Positions 20,501 to 35,119 of a stretch of DNA of 64,000 bases are shown here, piece by piece; the first letter of the stretch is position 1, and each line of letters opens with the position of its first letter. Source of the DNA: Orthonyx spaldingii. Taxonomy: Eukaryota > Chordata > Aves > Passeriformes > Orthonychidae. The position numbers were made by a program, and so were the translations under genes. The stretch spans positions 628,283 to 692,282 of the forward strand of contig VZTJ01003250.1 in NCBI GenBank assembly GCA_013397795.1, given 5' to 3'. The notes below the pieces were generated by a model. That model ran no database searches. It saw only the letters and a program-made list of their open reading frames with translations, and was not told where the DNA came from.

Positions 20501-23500
20501 AGCAAAACTACTCCTAATTTTGAACAAATGACTGAAATTGACTGCAAGGAATCATTGCTGACACATGCAAAGTGACATGTCTTCTACTGTCATCTGTACG
20601 TTCTGGGCTGAAAAAATCAATCTAGAATCTAAAATACCTCATCATGTGAAGTCTTACACAGAAAGAACCTGAACAAAGCTTGGTATTGATATTTTTAAAC
20701 TATAATTGTCTAAAAGTCAGACATCTAATCTATACTGGTCGTCTTCTTTTACTTCTTTTACTCTTCTTTTTACTTTAGTCCACGTATTTAACTCATCTGT
20801 CTTAGATGAAATATGCTGAGGAGGAGAATCATGAGACACATGTATGGTAGCAGAGATATGATAGTAGGGGTGCATTAATTACAGAACAAATTTAGATGCT
20901 TAAATTAGAAGAGGTGACCTTTGGATTAGGATTTTAGGTGCTTAGGGACACCTTTTGGAAAGTTGAAGCAAAGAGAAATGAAATGAAATTTTTGCTAAGG
21001 GATTTGTGTGACAACATGCAGAGAAGGAGGTATTTGCGGATCCAGAGTAAAAAAAATAGTTGTATTATTGCCTGGTAAAATCCTGACAACCCCCTGCTTC
21101 ACATTAGAAGAAATGGGAAGAACAAAGAATATCTTGAAGAAGCCGTAATCTCACACCACATAGAGTACTATGCAACAGCCTGGAAGAGAGAAAGGTGTTA
21201 CTCATTAAGCAGCATGAGAGAGGCTGGCTACAAAAATGACTTTTCCTCGTGACCCTACCTGGATACAGGAAAATTAGTAATTTATAGTTTCGCCTTAACT
21301 TCTCTGTTTTTCCCTCCTCGTGTTCCCTGCCAGGAAATAGCAATAGGTTTGTATATATATTTTTCAATATCCAAGAGAGTGTCAGATTTATCTTGTTTAT
21401 CTCTTTCTCAGCACAGCTCATGGAAAATCATTTTCATATAACTCTGTTGTCTCATGTTTTATTCCATCACAAAAGCAAATTTTAAAAAGCTCTAGTGTGA
21501 TTAAAATGACTAATGTACATTCATTCTGAAGAACCCTCCTCTACTATTTTTTCAGTTAGTACTGATTGTGATGTCTGATGTTATAATTCTTGTAAGGGTG
21601 AATTTCTGTCCCAAGCAGATTATTTTAACTGGAATTTGTACATATTTATAATTACATTTATAATTTAGGATCATTTGTTTAAGGAATAGGAATGTTACTT
21701 TCAGATCTTTTAATTTAGAGCATCTGTTGTTGAAGGAGCTGCAAGTTTATTTACTCATTAAGTAAAATTTCAACAGGTAATATTAAAAACAGTGCCTTGC
21801 TGTCCAGAATAACAGTAACAGAAAACAAAAATCAAATGCTAATGTTAGCCATAAGATAAACTAACTGGTGACATGCTCTATTGTGAGCTGAAGCTCTGTC
21901 AGATTGTCAAGAGGAATTAGTTCTTAGGCAAGGTATTTATAGCAACATAAGACTGGAAGGCATCACCAGGGTCACAGAATCATTGTAATAGAAAAGAATT
22001 TGTTAAATAACATTCCCTCATGATCCTATGAAAATTTTCCCCTTAGCTTCTCTGAAACTCCCTGCTGGTCCATTTTTACTGCAAAGCTGGCAGTCAGCTT
22101 TTCCTGACCACAGGATCAAGATTTACTGGCCAGGCACTGAGGCAATTTAATACCTCTAGGGGCATTGGTTCACCCTGACCTACATCCTGGTTCTAGTGTG
22201 TAGCTGTCTGAGCAAAGAAGGGTGAATACTCATTGCTCCTTCCTGAAAATTAAGAAATATACCAGAAAGAATAAAAATTCTTCTTGGATAATGCAGCTAA
22301 TCAAGAAATGCCTTGCAGTAGGATAAATACAGTATAACTACAGCACAGATACACATTCAATGGACATAGTTTAGGAACTGAGAGCAAGGGCTGCTCTTCT
22401 GTCCTTATCTCTTATAATGAGGCTTTCAAGATTTTGAAGCAGCTGGTGTCCAGATAATTTAGAGATTTGCAGGCAGAATTGCATACAGAAGTGAGGAGGA
22501 ATCTATTGCAAAGGCCTGAGCAACTGAGGTCTGTGGTGATTCATCCCCCTCACAAGGTAAACAGCTATTTTCGGCAGTATCTGCAGCTTTTGGATGGACT
22601 TACTGGGCCAGTATCCTTCCTCCTGTAAAGCTATTAAAGTGAGTGGAATTACATGTGGGATGAACTTGGCTCTTTAGGTGTGGGAGAAACCATTTCCAGT
22701 ACTGACATATGGATATTAGCACTTCTTTATGCAGGGCTTACAGACAGGCTTTAGGAATGTTTACAAGGTAGGAAGGACAATGAAGAAACATGTAAAATCA
22801 TTTCATCCTGATTCATCTTTGGAAGGAACTGTGCATGTGGATCACTCTCTTTCCAGTTGGCTGTGTCTGCCAGAACCTTTTTCCCAAGTCTCAAACTCAT
22901 AGCCCACCTACACCGCTAAGTTTGGGCTGTGTCCAACAAAGGTCTGGGAAGAACGTATATATTTCCTCCACACTCCCATATGCTTCTTATTTTTGGGGAC
23001 TATGGATAGCACTGCTGAAAAGGCCATGTGACCCAGGCAAAAATTTCGGAACAGTTATTATGAAATAGGACTGAGCCAAATCCTCCTGTCATCCATATAT
23101 ACTGTGGACCTTGCCCTGAGTCTAGGAACCAGAGCTCTCAGTCCTATCCTGGCAATTAAAGGATGGAAACTGTACCCCACCTGCAGAAGAACTTTAAGAT
23201 GACCAATGCATTTGCTCCTATTAACCCTTGTGCCTCTATCCAGAGTGAAAATACACGAGTCCCTTTAAGTTAAAATAATAAACTGAAGCAAGCACTGTAC
23301 TTTTATAACCGGTGGGCTAGCTGCATTTCAAGGCTGCAGAATCTGAAGTGCAAGTGGAGTTACACAGCTGGCCAAACCAATACCTTTCTTTCATAGATGC
23401 CACAGCATCAACAATCCATCCAGTAGACAACGACCACTAGAGGAGCTGACCACACCATAACCCCGCTCCCTGGGTACACCTTGTTTAGCATTTATTTGCT

Positions 23501-26500
23501 TACTCCATCATGGGGTCTCTGCATTCCAGAAGGCTGCTGTAGTGGCAAAGGGGTGTAATCTAAACTTATTTGGCATTGCCTATCTTTATAAATGTGGGGC
23601 TTTAGCCATTTCTCTGACACGGTATCACATATCCAGGAAGAGCATGTGTGAAGTTCTTAACTTACTGTATCTTAATGATACGAAGGTACAGTGTCAGTCC
23701 TCAACCAAAAGTGAGTTTCACTTTGACAAAGAGGTGCAAACCATTTCACTTCATGTCACAGCAGAATTTTGCCACTCTCAAAATTTTCTCCCAATTAGTC
23801 TCAGTGTATGAGGCATAGAAAACATTTGGATATATGGGAACAAATGCAAGCTGCTATTCTCTTCAGCATTCATATCTTTCTGATGCTGCTTGATTTAATG
23901 ATTTTTTGCTAAGGCATCTTCAGATACACGTTTGGAAGAGATGGGTAACTGCTTGGCTTGAATCTTGAAAATTAAATATCAAGATGAAACTAGCATGAAA
24001 GTGCTTAATTTAATTGTCTGTATTCTAAATGTATTACAGAAAAGGGGTAACGAGGTATTTCTGAAACAGCATCGAGGAGCTGTTGATCTGAGTGATCATC
24101 TGTGAGTTAGGGCTCAGAGTTTTATGTCTCATTTGGCCACTGACACTTGAATAAACTTGGCTACATCATTAGCCTATTTTTACACAAATCCTCCCTTGAA
24201 TGACACTAATCATTAACAGTCTTTACATGGTTCCTTCCTCAAAATTCATTAACGTTCAATGAGACAGTCAAACAAAATGTATTAAATATGTAAAAACTGT
24301 ATACTGATTCTGAAGGAAAGTTTTAAAAAAAGCAAACTCCTGAATTTCAAACACTATTTTGATTCTGAAAACAACCCCAAGGCCATCTCAGGTAAGAGCA
24401 GACCTCAGGTTTATTTACATTTATATACAGGAACCTACATGAAGATAAGGGTTTAGGGAATAACAGCCATAAGTATGATTATTCTAACCACCCCTGTTAG
24501 AAGTGAGAGAGATGAGGAAGGATAGAATGGTGATTGACAGTGCAAAAATGCTAACTCATGACTTTTATTTCCTTCCAAAATAACTCACCAGTGTAAAACT
24601 TCTCCGTTGCAATTCAGCCGAGGTCGCTGAGACCCTCTATTATGTGCTGAGCAAGACAACTTGTACAAGTCAACAGTGTTTGAGGCAGCATTACTTTATG
24701 TGTAAAATATGTAAAAAATGAATGTAAGTTACAGCTTTGGGAAGTGCCTGTGGACCACAGGAATAATTGAAAAATGCTTCATTGCCTTTAAGCTGGTAGG
24801 ACATGGAGCTTATTCAGATAATTCCTTTTTTATTTTCTTTGTCCCTGCTTCCCCATGCTCCCTATGCTCTTTCCCCCTTCTGTCCTGGAGTAAGCCTCTT
24901 CCTGAAAACAGCGGCTTTCGGAAGACACTAAAAATTCTGAGGATGAACTTCATTAATTTAATTTTAATTAAGAATAAGCAAACCCTTGAGATGCATACGG
25001 TGTAAGTAGTAGCAAAAATGTAACATACACTTTACACTAAAAGCAACAGAAGCTGGAACCCAGAAGAGAAACACATCTTGCAGATAACAGCAATGGCACC
25101 TTAGAATTTCTTCCTGAACATATTTACACATTTTCATAACCCTTTGTTCTATCTTCATATTTTCAAATCCTGTGGCTCCTTTCTTAGAGATATTTGATAT
25201 CTACTTTCAAGCAGCATGTAGGGACTATGGAATTTTGTTCAGCTTGATATGAAGAACCTGTAAGGCAACTCTTCTTTTCTATTGCTTTTTTTACCTCCAG
25301 ATGTTCAACTGCCTATGAGAGTACTCAAGGAAACATAGTTAGGCTCTATTCTGATACTGAATCAGTTTAATTGAAAAAATATCATGTGATGTGTACAGCA
25401 AGGGAATTTAAAATTAACTCCCTAGCATATTCATGGTTAAATACAATGGCTTTGCTTTCTAATAGGACATAATACAGTGCCTCTAAATGATTCTTACTAA
25501 AAAAATAGTGAATTTAATATGCATAGCAGTGTATTGCAGGGAGCCAAGCACACGCCACAGAGTGTACCGCTGCCCTGTCACCCACCTGCAGCCCCACCCC
25601 AGTCATTTTGTTCTTTCAGAAATGGTTTAATTCTTATGCTCATGGAAACATGCACTAGCAAGAGCAACCTGATCTTATGAAGTAACCTGTCATGCCTGAT
25701 GGATGCTGAGGACTAGCTGGAGTTACGCGGCAGTAAAAGCTCCTCTGCGCTGAGCACACCTCTGCGCAGATAGACACAGTGCAAGCTTATTGCAAAGCTT
25801 ATGGGGCTACAGCCACTGCCTTTGTTGTTCTGCTTATGTAGCACAGAACTATGCTGATAAATACCCAGATAGGACAGATATAAATTTGATGGATGAAGTA
25901 CTGTTTTCTTTAATAATCTAGATTGAAATGTTAAATTTTGCTCTGCATTTGTCATGCTCTTCTAGTGTGTATTGGCAATAGGCTTGCTCACTGTTCTAAA
26001 TAGCTGTAAATTGCTGTCAGGGTCACAGCACCCAGGGCCTTTGTGTGTTGGTTTTATTGAAAGCAGGTCTACTACTGGCTGCTTTTTAACCTGGAAGATT
26101 TTTAAGAAAAGAGAAGAATCTATTCCTTTTAACTCAGGAGATTCCTGAGCTGCAGAAAGCATTAGGCGTTGTAGGGAAAGAAGTTTTATGTATGCATGTT
26201 GTATAGTAAGCTTCTGCTCCTCTGCTTTTCCCTCAAATATACTCCATTAGCCACTCAGAGAGAGTCTGAACTAAATAGCTCTTTGCTTTGTCTGAAGAGG
26301 GCTTTATTTATGGACTCCTTTATTCTTAGTTATTGCAGCAACCCTTGGGCTTGATTCTATAAAACACTAGCTCAGGGCAGCCTCCCCACAGTAATATCAG
26401 GGCAGCAATTAAGCAATTAACACATGGGTGTTTGCAGCTCTCAGCAGAGGGTTGATACCATGCAGACCTCGGTTCTTATGGAGAAGGGCTTTTACAAGGA

Positions 26501-29500
26501 AATATCATTCCTCGCTGCAGCAGCAGTAAATAGCTGGAAGTGCAGCAGGCAATTGGCTTTAAAGGTCAAGAGAAAATCCCACCCAGGCTTCCAGCTGCCA
26601 GGCAGCTTTCAGTGAACCTCAGCTCTAAGGTGAGCACAGCCTGCATGAGTGGGGTGGCCAACACCTATCAGTTTTGTTCTGGGATTTGGCAGGGGAAATG
26701 CGTGTGCTGTGGTGTGAGGCCCCTCATTTGCTCTTACTTCTACAGAGCCATTTCAAATGGTGTCCCTGGTTGGGATTTGGGTAAACCATTTGGAGAACCT
26801 ATTGCCGTAGTAAGCTAGAGAATTTATCTGGGCTAGTCTAAAGGAAGCCTCTTTACTGCAGCACTCATGGAAACAGAAACTCATGATACTACACTCTGAG
26901 TATTCACCAAACCAGAAAAAGAAAGGAAACATCTTTGTGGGACAAATCAAAAGAGCTTCTCTATTTCTTACTTGGCTTAAAGTGCACATTTATATGCTGA
27001 AAATGGACTTGTTTTGCTGTTGCTGAATAGTTCCTTATATCTTTAGATAGAAATACTCTTTTGAAAAGACTTACCTTGAAGTAGATTACTGTATTTCACT
27101 GATGCCTTCAGCTCTTTGTTTTTCCTAAAGTTTGTGGAGACAATAAATTGGGAATCAGTCCATTGCTTGTGATTTGCACCTCTAATAAAGCCTGGTGGGT
27201 ACACAACTTTTTTCTGTGGCCATGATTATTTGGTAACTGCTTCTGGCTTACGATTGTTAACGAACATTTTAAAGTATACCAATGAGACTTTGCTTTCTAA
27301 AGAACCATGTTTATTTCTAGAATGATCAACAAATTCTTTTCTTTACATTTAAATCTAGTACAAGTTTGTCAAAAGACATAAAATCTCATATTTGTACTAC
27401 TAAAGTACTGAGTCTAGCAGTGTTTCTGGTTTAGCTAATATTAAGGATTAACTAATCTTCTATCTGCTGTGCTTTTCTTGCAGCATAGTAATATTCTCAA
27501 AATAACAATTATAACATTATTTGTTTACTAAAGTAAGGGTATAGCATTTGGAGAACTTGTAAAAACATTTTTCCTTTTGTTTCCTTTCCCAGAAGAGTAT
27601 TGAAATACTGGAGAAATTGAATTAAAACATGCCGATTGAAACTATGCTTAATTTACTTCAACAGTGTGGTGTATACTAAATATAATTCTTTAGAGATAAT
27701 TGAATTTTATATTTCATATTTTTGAAATTAATAAATGTATATATTGTGTATTTCTAATTCTTGAGGTTAGGGGAAATACCTGCTCACTCACGGTGAAAAT
27801 AAGAGGGAAATAAAATGAAAAAAAAAATATTGGAGACAATAGAAGACTTCCAGTAAGTCGGCTTTGGAATGGATCTAGTATTCTGGCTGGAGATGAAATA
27901 TGTTCTCACTTCCAGCCCTGGGAGTCTAATTTTTTGTGGTTTTCTATGATGCCAGTACTTAAATTAAATATTATTCTTTGAGATCTAGTGAAAGCAAGGT
28001 TGTTGGTTTTGGCTGCCAACATCCATAGTATGGTCCCTCTTTCTCATTAACACTGACTTGTCCTTCTTCACGTTGAATCCTATGCACTGTTCTTACTTTG
28101 ATGCTGCAGCTCATTTTTGTGGAATGCTATTTGAACAGAAGTTTTTCAATATGTAAGTTTGCAGTCCCAAAGAGTATTCAGATGTTCTGTTGTATTATTA
28201 CATGCATTTAATTTTTAGTTTCCGGTTGGATCCAAGTAAAATATCTATATATTTCTCTGTCAAAACCAACTCGCAATTCCTGAGTAGTATCTTTATGTAT
28301 CTGTTTATTGTCCTAGTTTATTTGGGTCTTCCATAAAGATAGCAAAACTATGTTTCCTTCTGAAGTCCCACAATTTGTCTTTTTTCTTTTCTTCCTTTTC
28401 TTTTTTTTCTCTTTTTGTTTTTTGTCTTTTGAATTATTTCTTCACTCTCTGCCAGATGATTTTCTTTTAAAGATAACTGATCACCCATCCACTCAGGCAG
28501 TTGTTAGGATTGCTTGAGTATGGAAAGTTATCAGTTCCCATGGGTGGAAAATTTGTTCTGTATTCTAGAATTTTAAGGAATACCTGGATATTATATGGTT
28601 TTATTTGGTTTGAGTAACTGATGTCTTGGACTGCTCTTGCTTTTGTTGGCATGTCTGTAGCCATGAGGTTCAACAGCATGTGGCTGTGGTCTGTCTGCTC
28701 CATTCATGTGCTTGCCACAAAGCAACTGAACAAATGTGCCATCCTCAGGTGAACTGAAAAAAGGTATTTACAGTAGGCAGGAACTTGTGTTGCTTCAAAG
28801 CATCTTTTTTTTTTTTAAAGTAGTTAAAGCACTCAGATAATGCCTAATATTTTCAAAGTCCATGCTGAGAACTTATGAAAATATGACCATTCAACTGTCT
28901 CAAGTTAGGCAACCAAAACCTGAAGTATATCCCTCTGTCTTACTGTTGGAAATCCAGCCATTGGTTTTAAATTGCCCCTGTGCTTAATTTTTAGGGATAA
29001 TTATAAATGTGCTAAATACAGGCCATTGCAGAATATTCTGAAAATTCTGTGACAGTGACTTAATGGGATGTTGGAATGCTTTCATCTAAAAATTAGGCTG
29101 TTCAGTTAAGCTTCTCAGGTGGATAGATGGATTGCTTCAGGCATTTGAAAAACTTGCCCTACTTCTCTGCTTTTGGAAATACTAGCACAAAAATGACCTG
29201 TATAAGGTAGCTGAAGGTGTCACTGCTTCAGAGTTGTGTACTGCTCAGCCTGGAAACTGGTGGTGTGGTTGGTTCATTTTAATATCCAGTGCAATTAATG
29301 TGGTGGTATGAATGGGATGGATGTTTTCTTATCCAGTGGTCAGGTGTCATCCTTGACTGTTGCTGCTGGTGGGGATAATTGTGTGCAAGAGGCAAAAGAA
29401 GGAAGGGGGTCCTGGTGCCACATTGAGCAGCTGCACATCGGGGAGCACCCACCATAGCCTTTCATTTCTCTCTTGTTTGCATTTAGCTCAGAGATCATTG

Positions 29501-30827
29501 AAGGGCTCTGGCTGTAAATCAACTGCTCTGGAGACTGTTATTGACACTCTCTCAGTCAGTGGCTTGGAAGTCAATACCTGGCCACTTGTGTTACTGCACC
29601 AGGATCTTGTGTGCATGTTTATGCAACTCGTACTCCTACAGTAATGCACAGTGGCAGCCTCAAGTATTAAAACACTAAAGCAGTATGTTTATATGGGAAA
29701 TGGTGTCACATGGAAAAGAAAGCTGTGGATAATTGTGAACTCTTCTACAAGAAAGCAAATAAAATTAATGACCAGACAACAGAAAGCTCTCTGATTGTCA
29801 TAACTATAACTTTTATAGGAACATAACTAAACTTATTGAAATTGCCGTAAAATATACTAAACTCACTTTAATGCTGGGTTGATTTTTTTTTTTTAACTCC
29901 CTCCTCCCAGTTGTAACAGTTACTTGCTATCTGCTATATGTATTGTCTATGTGCTTGTCTTGAGAAACTTGCATTTAAGAGGCTTGGGCATAAACATGTC
30001 ATCAATGGTCCTAACTGACTGAAAGAAAAAAAATTACATAAAATGTGGATGTTGTTGCATCTGCATGTATTTTTTGTTACTCAAAAAGTTTTGGTGAGCT
30101 TGTTTTTATAATTAACCTGCTCTGAAAATCTGAGTTGTTTCTGAAATTATATTTTGGGGACAGTTAGGAGAATTGATTAAAACTTATTTGGTTTTCGTGG
30201 GAGCTTAATTTGTTCAACTGATAACTATAAAGTGAGATAAAAATTAAAGAAATGAGATTGAAACCTATATAGGGCAACTTGGGAAAAGCCCAATCCTGAT
30301 CAAATACTAGGGAGGGTTGCTTTACACCAAGGAAGGAAAATCTGCCCAGAACCTCCAGCAGCACAAGTTTTGTGGAAACCAAGAGTGTCATCCTACAGAG
30401 TTTACTGCCAGGTAGCTTGGCAGCCAACTAAACAGACACAATTTGTGCAATTTGTATTCTGGACACCTCTTCTCCCTGTTCTTTTAATATTCCAGGAACA
30501 AGAAAGTGGTAGGGAATGAATACTCATACATATTTTCTTTCTGCTTGTTTGCCTTACTTACAGCATGGAAAATCATTAGTGGGGAAGGTGGTGGTGTGTT
30601 CATGCAGGAAGGGCTTTAGGAGGAGAGAAACTGAGAGGCCTACTGTTCACCATTGCTCACAGGGAGGTTGCTTGTGCACTGTGAACCCGGGTATTTCTTG
30701 CATCTGTAGGGATGAGGAAGAGTTATACTGCTGAACTGCTGAACTCCTTAGGAGAGAACTTGTCCTCAGGGATTAATTACGCTTTTAAACTGTAGTAAGA
30801 ATTAAAATTGGTAGGCTTAATTTTCTT
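14521..30827. other. Gene-free, repeat-poor intergenic DNA
   Basis: About 16 kb of AT-rich unique sequence between MEIS2 and CDIN1. None of its open frames (60-125 codons, both strands) shows a recognisable domain. The segment 14900-15350 has the even, repeat-free composition of a conserved element. A pyrimidine-rich tract lies at 28378-28430. A line near 21950-21990 vaguely resembles an ancient CR1 3' end, but too weakly to call. No RNA gene is recognised. Confidence 0.6.
28378..28430 (+). repeat. T-rich/TTTTC polypyrimidine tract
   Basis: About 50 bases of T with scattered C and occasional G, a low-complexity tract in the gene desert. Confidence 0.85.
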
Positions 30828-30849
30828 TATATATATATATATATATATA
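30828..30849. repeat. (TA)n microsatellite
   Basis: Eleven perfect TA dinucleotides, followed by ACACA. Confidence 0.95.
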
Positions 30850-33800
30850 CACAATGTTTTTTTTTATTACAAAGTAAAAAAAAGAAATTAAAAAAAACCA
30901 GTCACCAAAAAGGACACTAGACAAACACTGAAAGAAAGCATATATATGTTTTGCCCCTTTCTGCCCCCTCAGAGTGTGCTCCCAGTGGCATGTGTCAAGG
31001 CATTTTCCAAGCTAGGCTTTAGAGTATTTCTGAACTCTATTGTACATTAGTCTCTGCATCTATAAATTGACTCTAGGGTCATTTAGGGGATAACTTAGCT
31101 TTAAATACAGGGTTGCACTAATATGTCTGTTGGCCCTCACTCATCCATTTGAATTGGCTGAAGTCCAGCTGGAAAAGAGGAGAGGAGCTGTTTAAGACAC
31201 CCATTCTTCATGATGTTACATTATCATATCTTGTCTTGCACTTCCCAAAGAAAAGGCTAGAGTGGGATTGGTGTAATGGACAGACCTCTTCCAGTGGTGG
31301 GAAATTGAATACTGGCCTTATATGAGGATATGTAGTGTGTAGGGCAGAGTATGGCCCAAACTCTGGCCCAAGGAAAATACAGATGCAAAGGAAATATTAA
31401 TTTTTATGAAGGCTGCTCAGTCACACGTTACACTTATAGTCAAACTGTTGTGCCAGTTTATTTTTATGAGTCATTTAGAGGAAAAATATACTTATCTCCA
31501 GTTTAAAGATATGAAAGAGAAAGTAATTTGCTAATAACTGGTTTGGGTTATTTGCAGGGACAAGATAAGAAATAAAGAGCAATTGTATTTTGACCCATAA
31601 ATAACTCCAACTTTCAGATGCCTCTTGTACTCTCTGAATCGGTAAAGGAATTTCCTTATGGCCAGAAGAATGATTTTTTTTTTTTTTTGTAGTCTGTCTG
31701 TAAGATGAACAGGACACCTACTTTTATCAGTTTTCACAGTGAGTAAAAAAATTTTCAGAATGTTTGCCAGCTAAGTTATCTTGTGTGGCAGAGCCTAACC
31801 CTGCAAATATTTTCGTTTGAATGTTTTAGGGTTTTTAAACATACATATAGACAAAAGTATGTACATTTGCTCATTCCTTTATTTAAACAAAGAGAAAAAT
31901 TGTGTTCATGAAGGCTCAGAGCTTGACTTTTTTTTTTTTAATTGTAGATTCCAGTGGTTCAGGCATCTGTATAACAGGCTTGTCTGTGCTATACTGCAAA
32001 CCTTCCTCTTTGACCTACTGGGTGTTTCTTTTCTGAGGGAGGAAAGGAATTCTTTCCATGTTAAAGGAGTTCAGTCTCCTCCTGTCACTGATTGCCTCTG
32101 TTGCTTAGTTGAGTCCAATTATATGCAATGGCTTTTCAAGGGTTCAGCTGTGAAGAAGGCATGTGTGCAAATGATATCAATAAAATAACAGGATTTGCAT
32201 ACACAGGAGCAGCCACATGCTACTGCTTTGAAGATTTACTGTATGAGGTACACTTAGTGTTTGGTAGGACAGCTGTTGACACTGCCACTTTTATACTGCT
32301 CCTGCTTAGTTTTCCTGGCTGCCAGACGCAGAGGCAAAAGAAAAAGGCAGTGCTAGCTGTTCATGCAGGAGTAATAACAGCCCTTAACAGAAGAAGAGTA
32401 ATTACCTTTGTCTGGTTTCTCCCTGCTCGAAAACCTAATGAAATAGAGACCATTGGCTACACAGCTGATAGTTACAGAAATCCTCTTGCTTTTACTAAAT
32501 CTGTGGCCTATTATGTAAGACACCCTTTGCTCACAAGCTGAACTCACATTTTAACTTCGAAAAAAATCCATTACTGATGGGTAGATTTCCTGAACACATT
32601 TGACAGCTTTCAAGCTAGTGGTATTTGGCAAGGCCTTTTAAAGTTATAGGAGATTTATAGCTAAAGAGATTCCATAGCAGTGGGTTCAGATCGGATCCCC
32701 TTCTCCCAGCTTCTGCTCTGGGTAACAGTGACAGGAGCTGTCTGTATACCAGAAGGAACAGTTTAAGAGGAGTGGCTGCATTTGGCAATAGAAGCCCCCG
32801 TTAGCAGCCGGAAGCATTGGTGCTGAAAAGCAATCGCTGGTGTCAAGAACTTTCCTAGCTAAGCACTGCAGCTGGTGGCAATAAATAGCATTCTAATAAA
32901 GGAGGATGTTCAACCCATGACATAAGCGAATACTGTTTCAACCACAAAAAGCAATTTATGGTGCTGCATATGTCTGAAATGGATTTTTTCCGATACATTT
33001 TAAAATAAAAATGCTAAGATTTCAATGGAGGGAAAGATCTGCATTTTAAATCAAAATGAAATTGAAAGATCAATGAAAAGTGTACTGCTTTTTTAAGTAC
33101 GCAATGATACATAACATCTTAAGGATGTGCACTGTCACAAAGCACAATTACTTCCATTCCTAAAAATGAAAGATGCTGTTTTCTGACTGTGAATGTTCTC
33201 TATATTGCATCAAACCTAATAACTTCCCATGTCAGTGATAATCCTCCCAAACATTTAGACAGAACCATCATCATCTTCTCATAAGAATGCCAAAATGATC
33301 ATGCAGAAAGTCGCAAATAACAATATGTTCGTATTGCATAAACATAATTCCTGAAAAGAATCAGCTCCAGCCTGCTCAATGAGGAGCAAAAGGAGTGGTA
33401 GCAAAGTCATTAGACTCATTGGGCCTGTCACTGTTGAGTCCACTACAGTAAACAAGTTATTAGTTTTGACATAACCAGTGGTTTATTTGAACATATGCTT
33501 CTGCTCTTTGTTATACATTCCATTTGTGCCACATGTGACTTCTCTTACATAATTATTGTGAAACATAGCAATGTTACATATTGTATCATCTCCCATTGGA
33601 TGAGCTGTGTGGATGTGGTACCAGGTACTGACCTTTAAATTTATTACTGCTGGCTAGTTTGGGGTGCTTTTGGGGTGCATGGAAGAAAAGGTAGTTTTGG
33701 TTTTAGGTGAGCATAGGCTGTCAGCTTAAATGAGTGGACAGGTTGTTCTGAAATGCATTTTATACAGCTGTTTGTTTTGAATCACAAGGGTTGTGTGTGC

Positions 33801-35119
33801 AAGCACATAAAATGAGAAACTGGTTAAATGTTACGGTCAAAATGCTTTGTATTGGAATGTGAAGCATAGTGTACACATTTGAAATTCCTTAAGGAAACAT
33901 ATCTTTTGTATTATTCTTTTGCATATGTTTATCAATTCTCTAGTTTCACTTTAGAAAGAAACAGGCCTGCCTGTTTTAAGAGATGGCTGATACCCATTTA
34001 TCAGCCCTACAGCTCTGTACTCAAGTTGATTCCCACCCCAGCCCCTTCTCCCTCCCCCTGTAAATGGTTTCTGCTGTCATCTAGGAGTTAAAGAGCCAGA
34101 TTCTCAGCTGGTGCACATCAGCACTGCTATCCTGAAATAAATAGGCATAACTTCACTGGAGTCACTGAAACCTAAGCTCAGACTCATGGGTTTTACTGTC
34201 CTTGAGTTCAGTGTTTTAAGGCTTATGATACACACTTCTGTGATACTTTGTTATGGTATAAACAAACACTATGCTTCTGATTTGAATTATAATCTCATTC
34301 ACCCAGAAACCAATCGAGCTTTGCTTATTTATCCCAGCTGAGAAGATAGCCCAAAGGCTTTTCATGTTGTATGATAAAGTCATGGGCTGTGATTCCAGCC
34401 GCACCCCCTCACCCCCCCGTATAAACAAGGAGGTGATCCCACTACTGCTGGTGCAATTATTTAGATGTGAAACAGTTGTTCAGAGAATTCTGGATTCAAA
34501 TCAGTGCCACAATGTTTATTCTATAGTGAAGTGATGTGTCTGCTAAGGCTTTAGTCAGTTCAGACAGAAAGCAAGAGTCTGAATTCAGGTATTGTTATGA
34601 AGAGTTGGGCAGAAATTTGGGAGTAATTAAAGGATAGAACACCTACCAAAAATGTTGAATTGAACATTTCCTGTAAACTGTGTGTGCAGCCGCAACACTC
34701 TTTGATTCTGAGTAGCATTTCAGCTTGGGATGGAATCCAGCTGCAAAGCCTGGATCTGGATCTGAATTCCCACAAGTTCAAGGTTGTTGTGATCAGTGGA
34801 GTTTATTTGGTTCCATATCTAAGTGCAGAAATTTTAAGGTAACTTCAGTCAGATGTTTGTGGGATCTACTGGGATAACAGTGCAATAAAAGCTGAAATTA
34901 AACATATCTGGTTTTGTGTAGGGGTTTTATTAGTATTCCAATTTAAGGTTAAAATAGTGCACTTGTGCAGTCAGCCTACGTTAATAAATTAAAGCAGAGG
35001 AGGTTTTAAATGATTTAAAATCATGGCTTACACATTTTTGCAAAGCAAAAGAAGTACAGAAAGTTCATCTGAATTCTCAAGGCAGTGCATATAGTGAACA
35101 TTAGTTTTTGTTTTCTTCA
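30850..35119. other. Gene-free intergenic DNA with a candidate conserved element at 32860-33370
   Basis: AT-rich unique DNA with short T-runs (31674-31689, 31929-31940). The stretch 32860-33370 has no simple repeats, many homeodomain- and SOX-like AT-rich words and a few retained CpGs, so it is a candidate conserved non-coding element. The 137-codon frame at 32128-32541 is the longest here. It matches nothing I know and I do not call it a gene. Confidence 0.45.

Noticed and set aside
21946..22060. Ancient CR1-like 3' end (GACTGGAAGG...)
   Set aside because: Only about ten bases match the typical CR1 wording; the rest does not align by eye.
32128..32541. 137-codon open frame on the + strand
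   Set aside because: No domain or recognisable sequence, and no clear splice or promoter context; likely chance, though a translation search would settle it.
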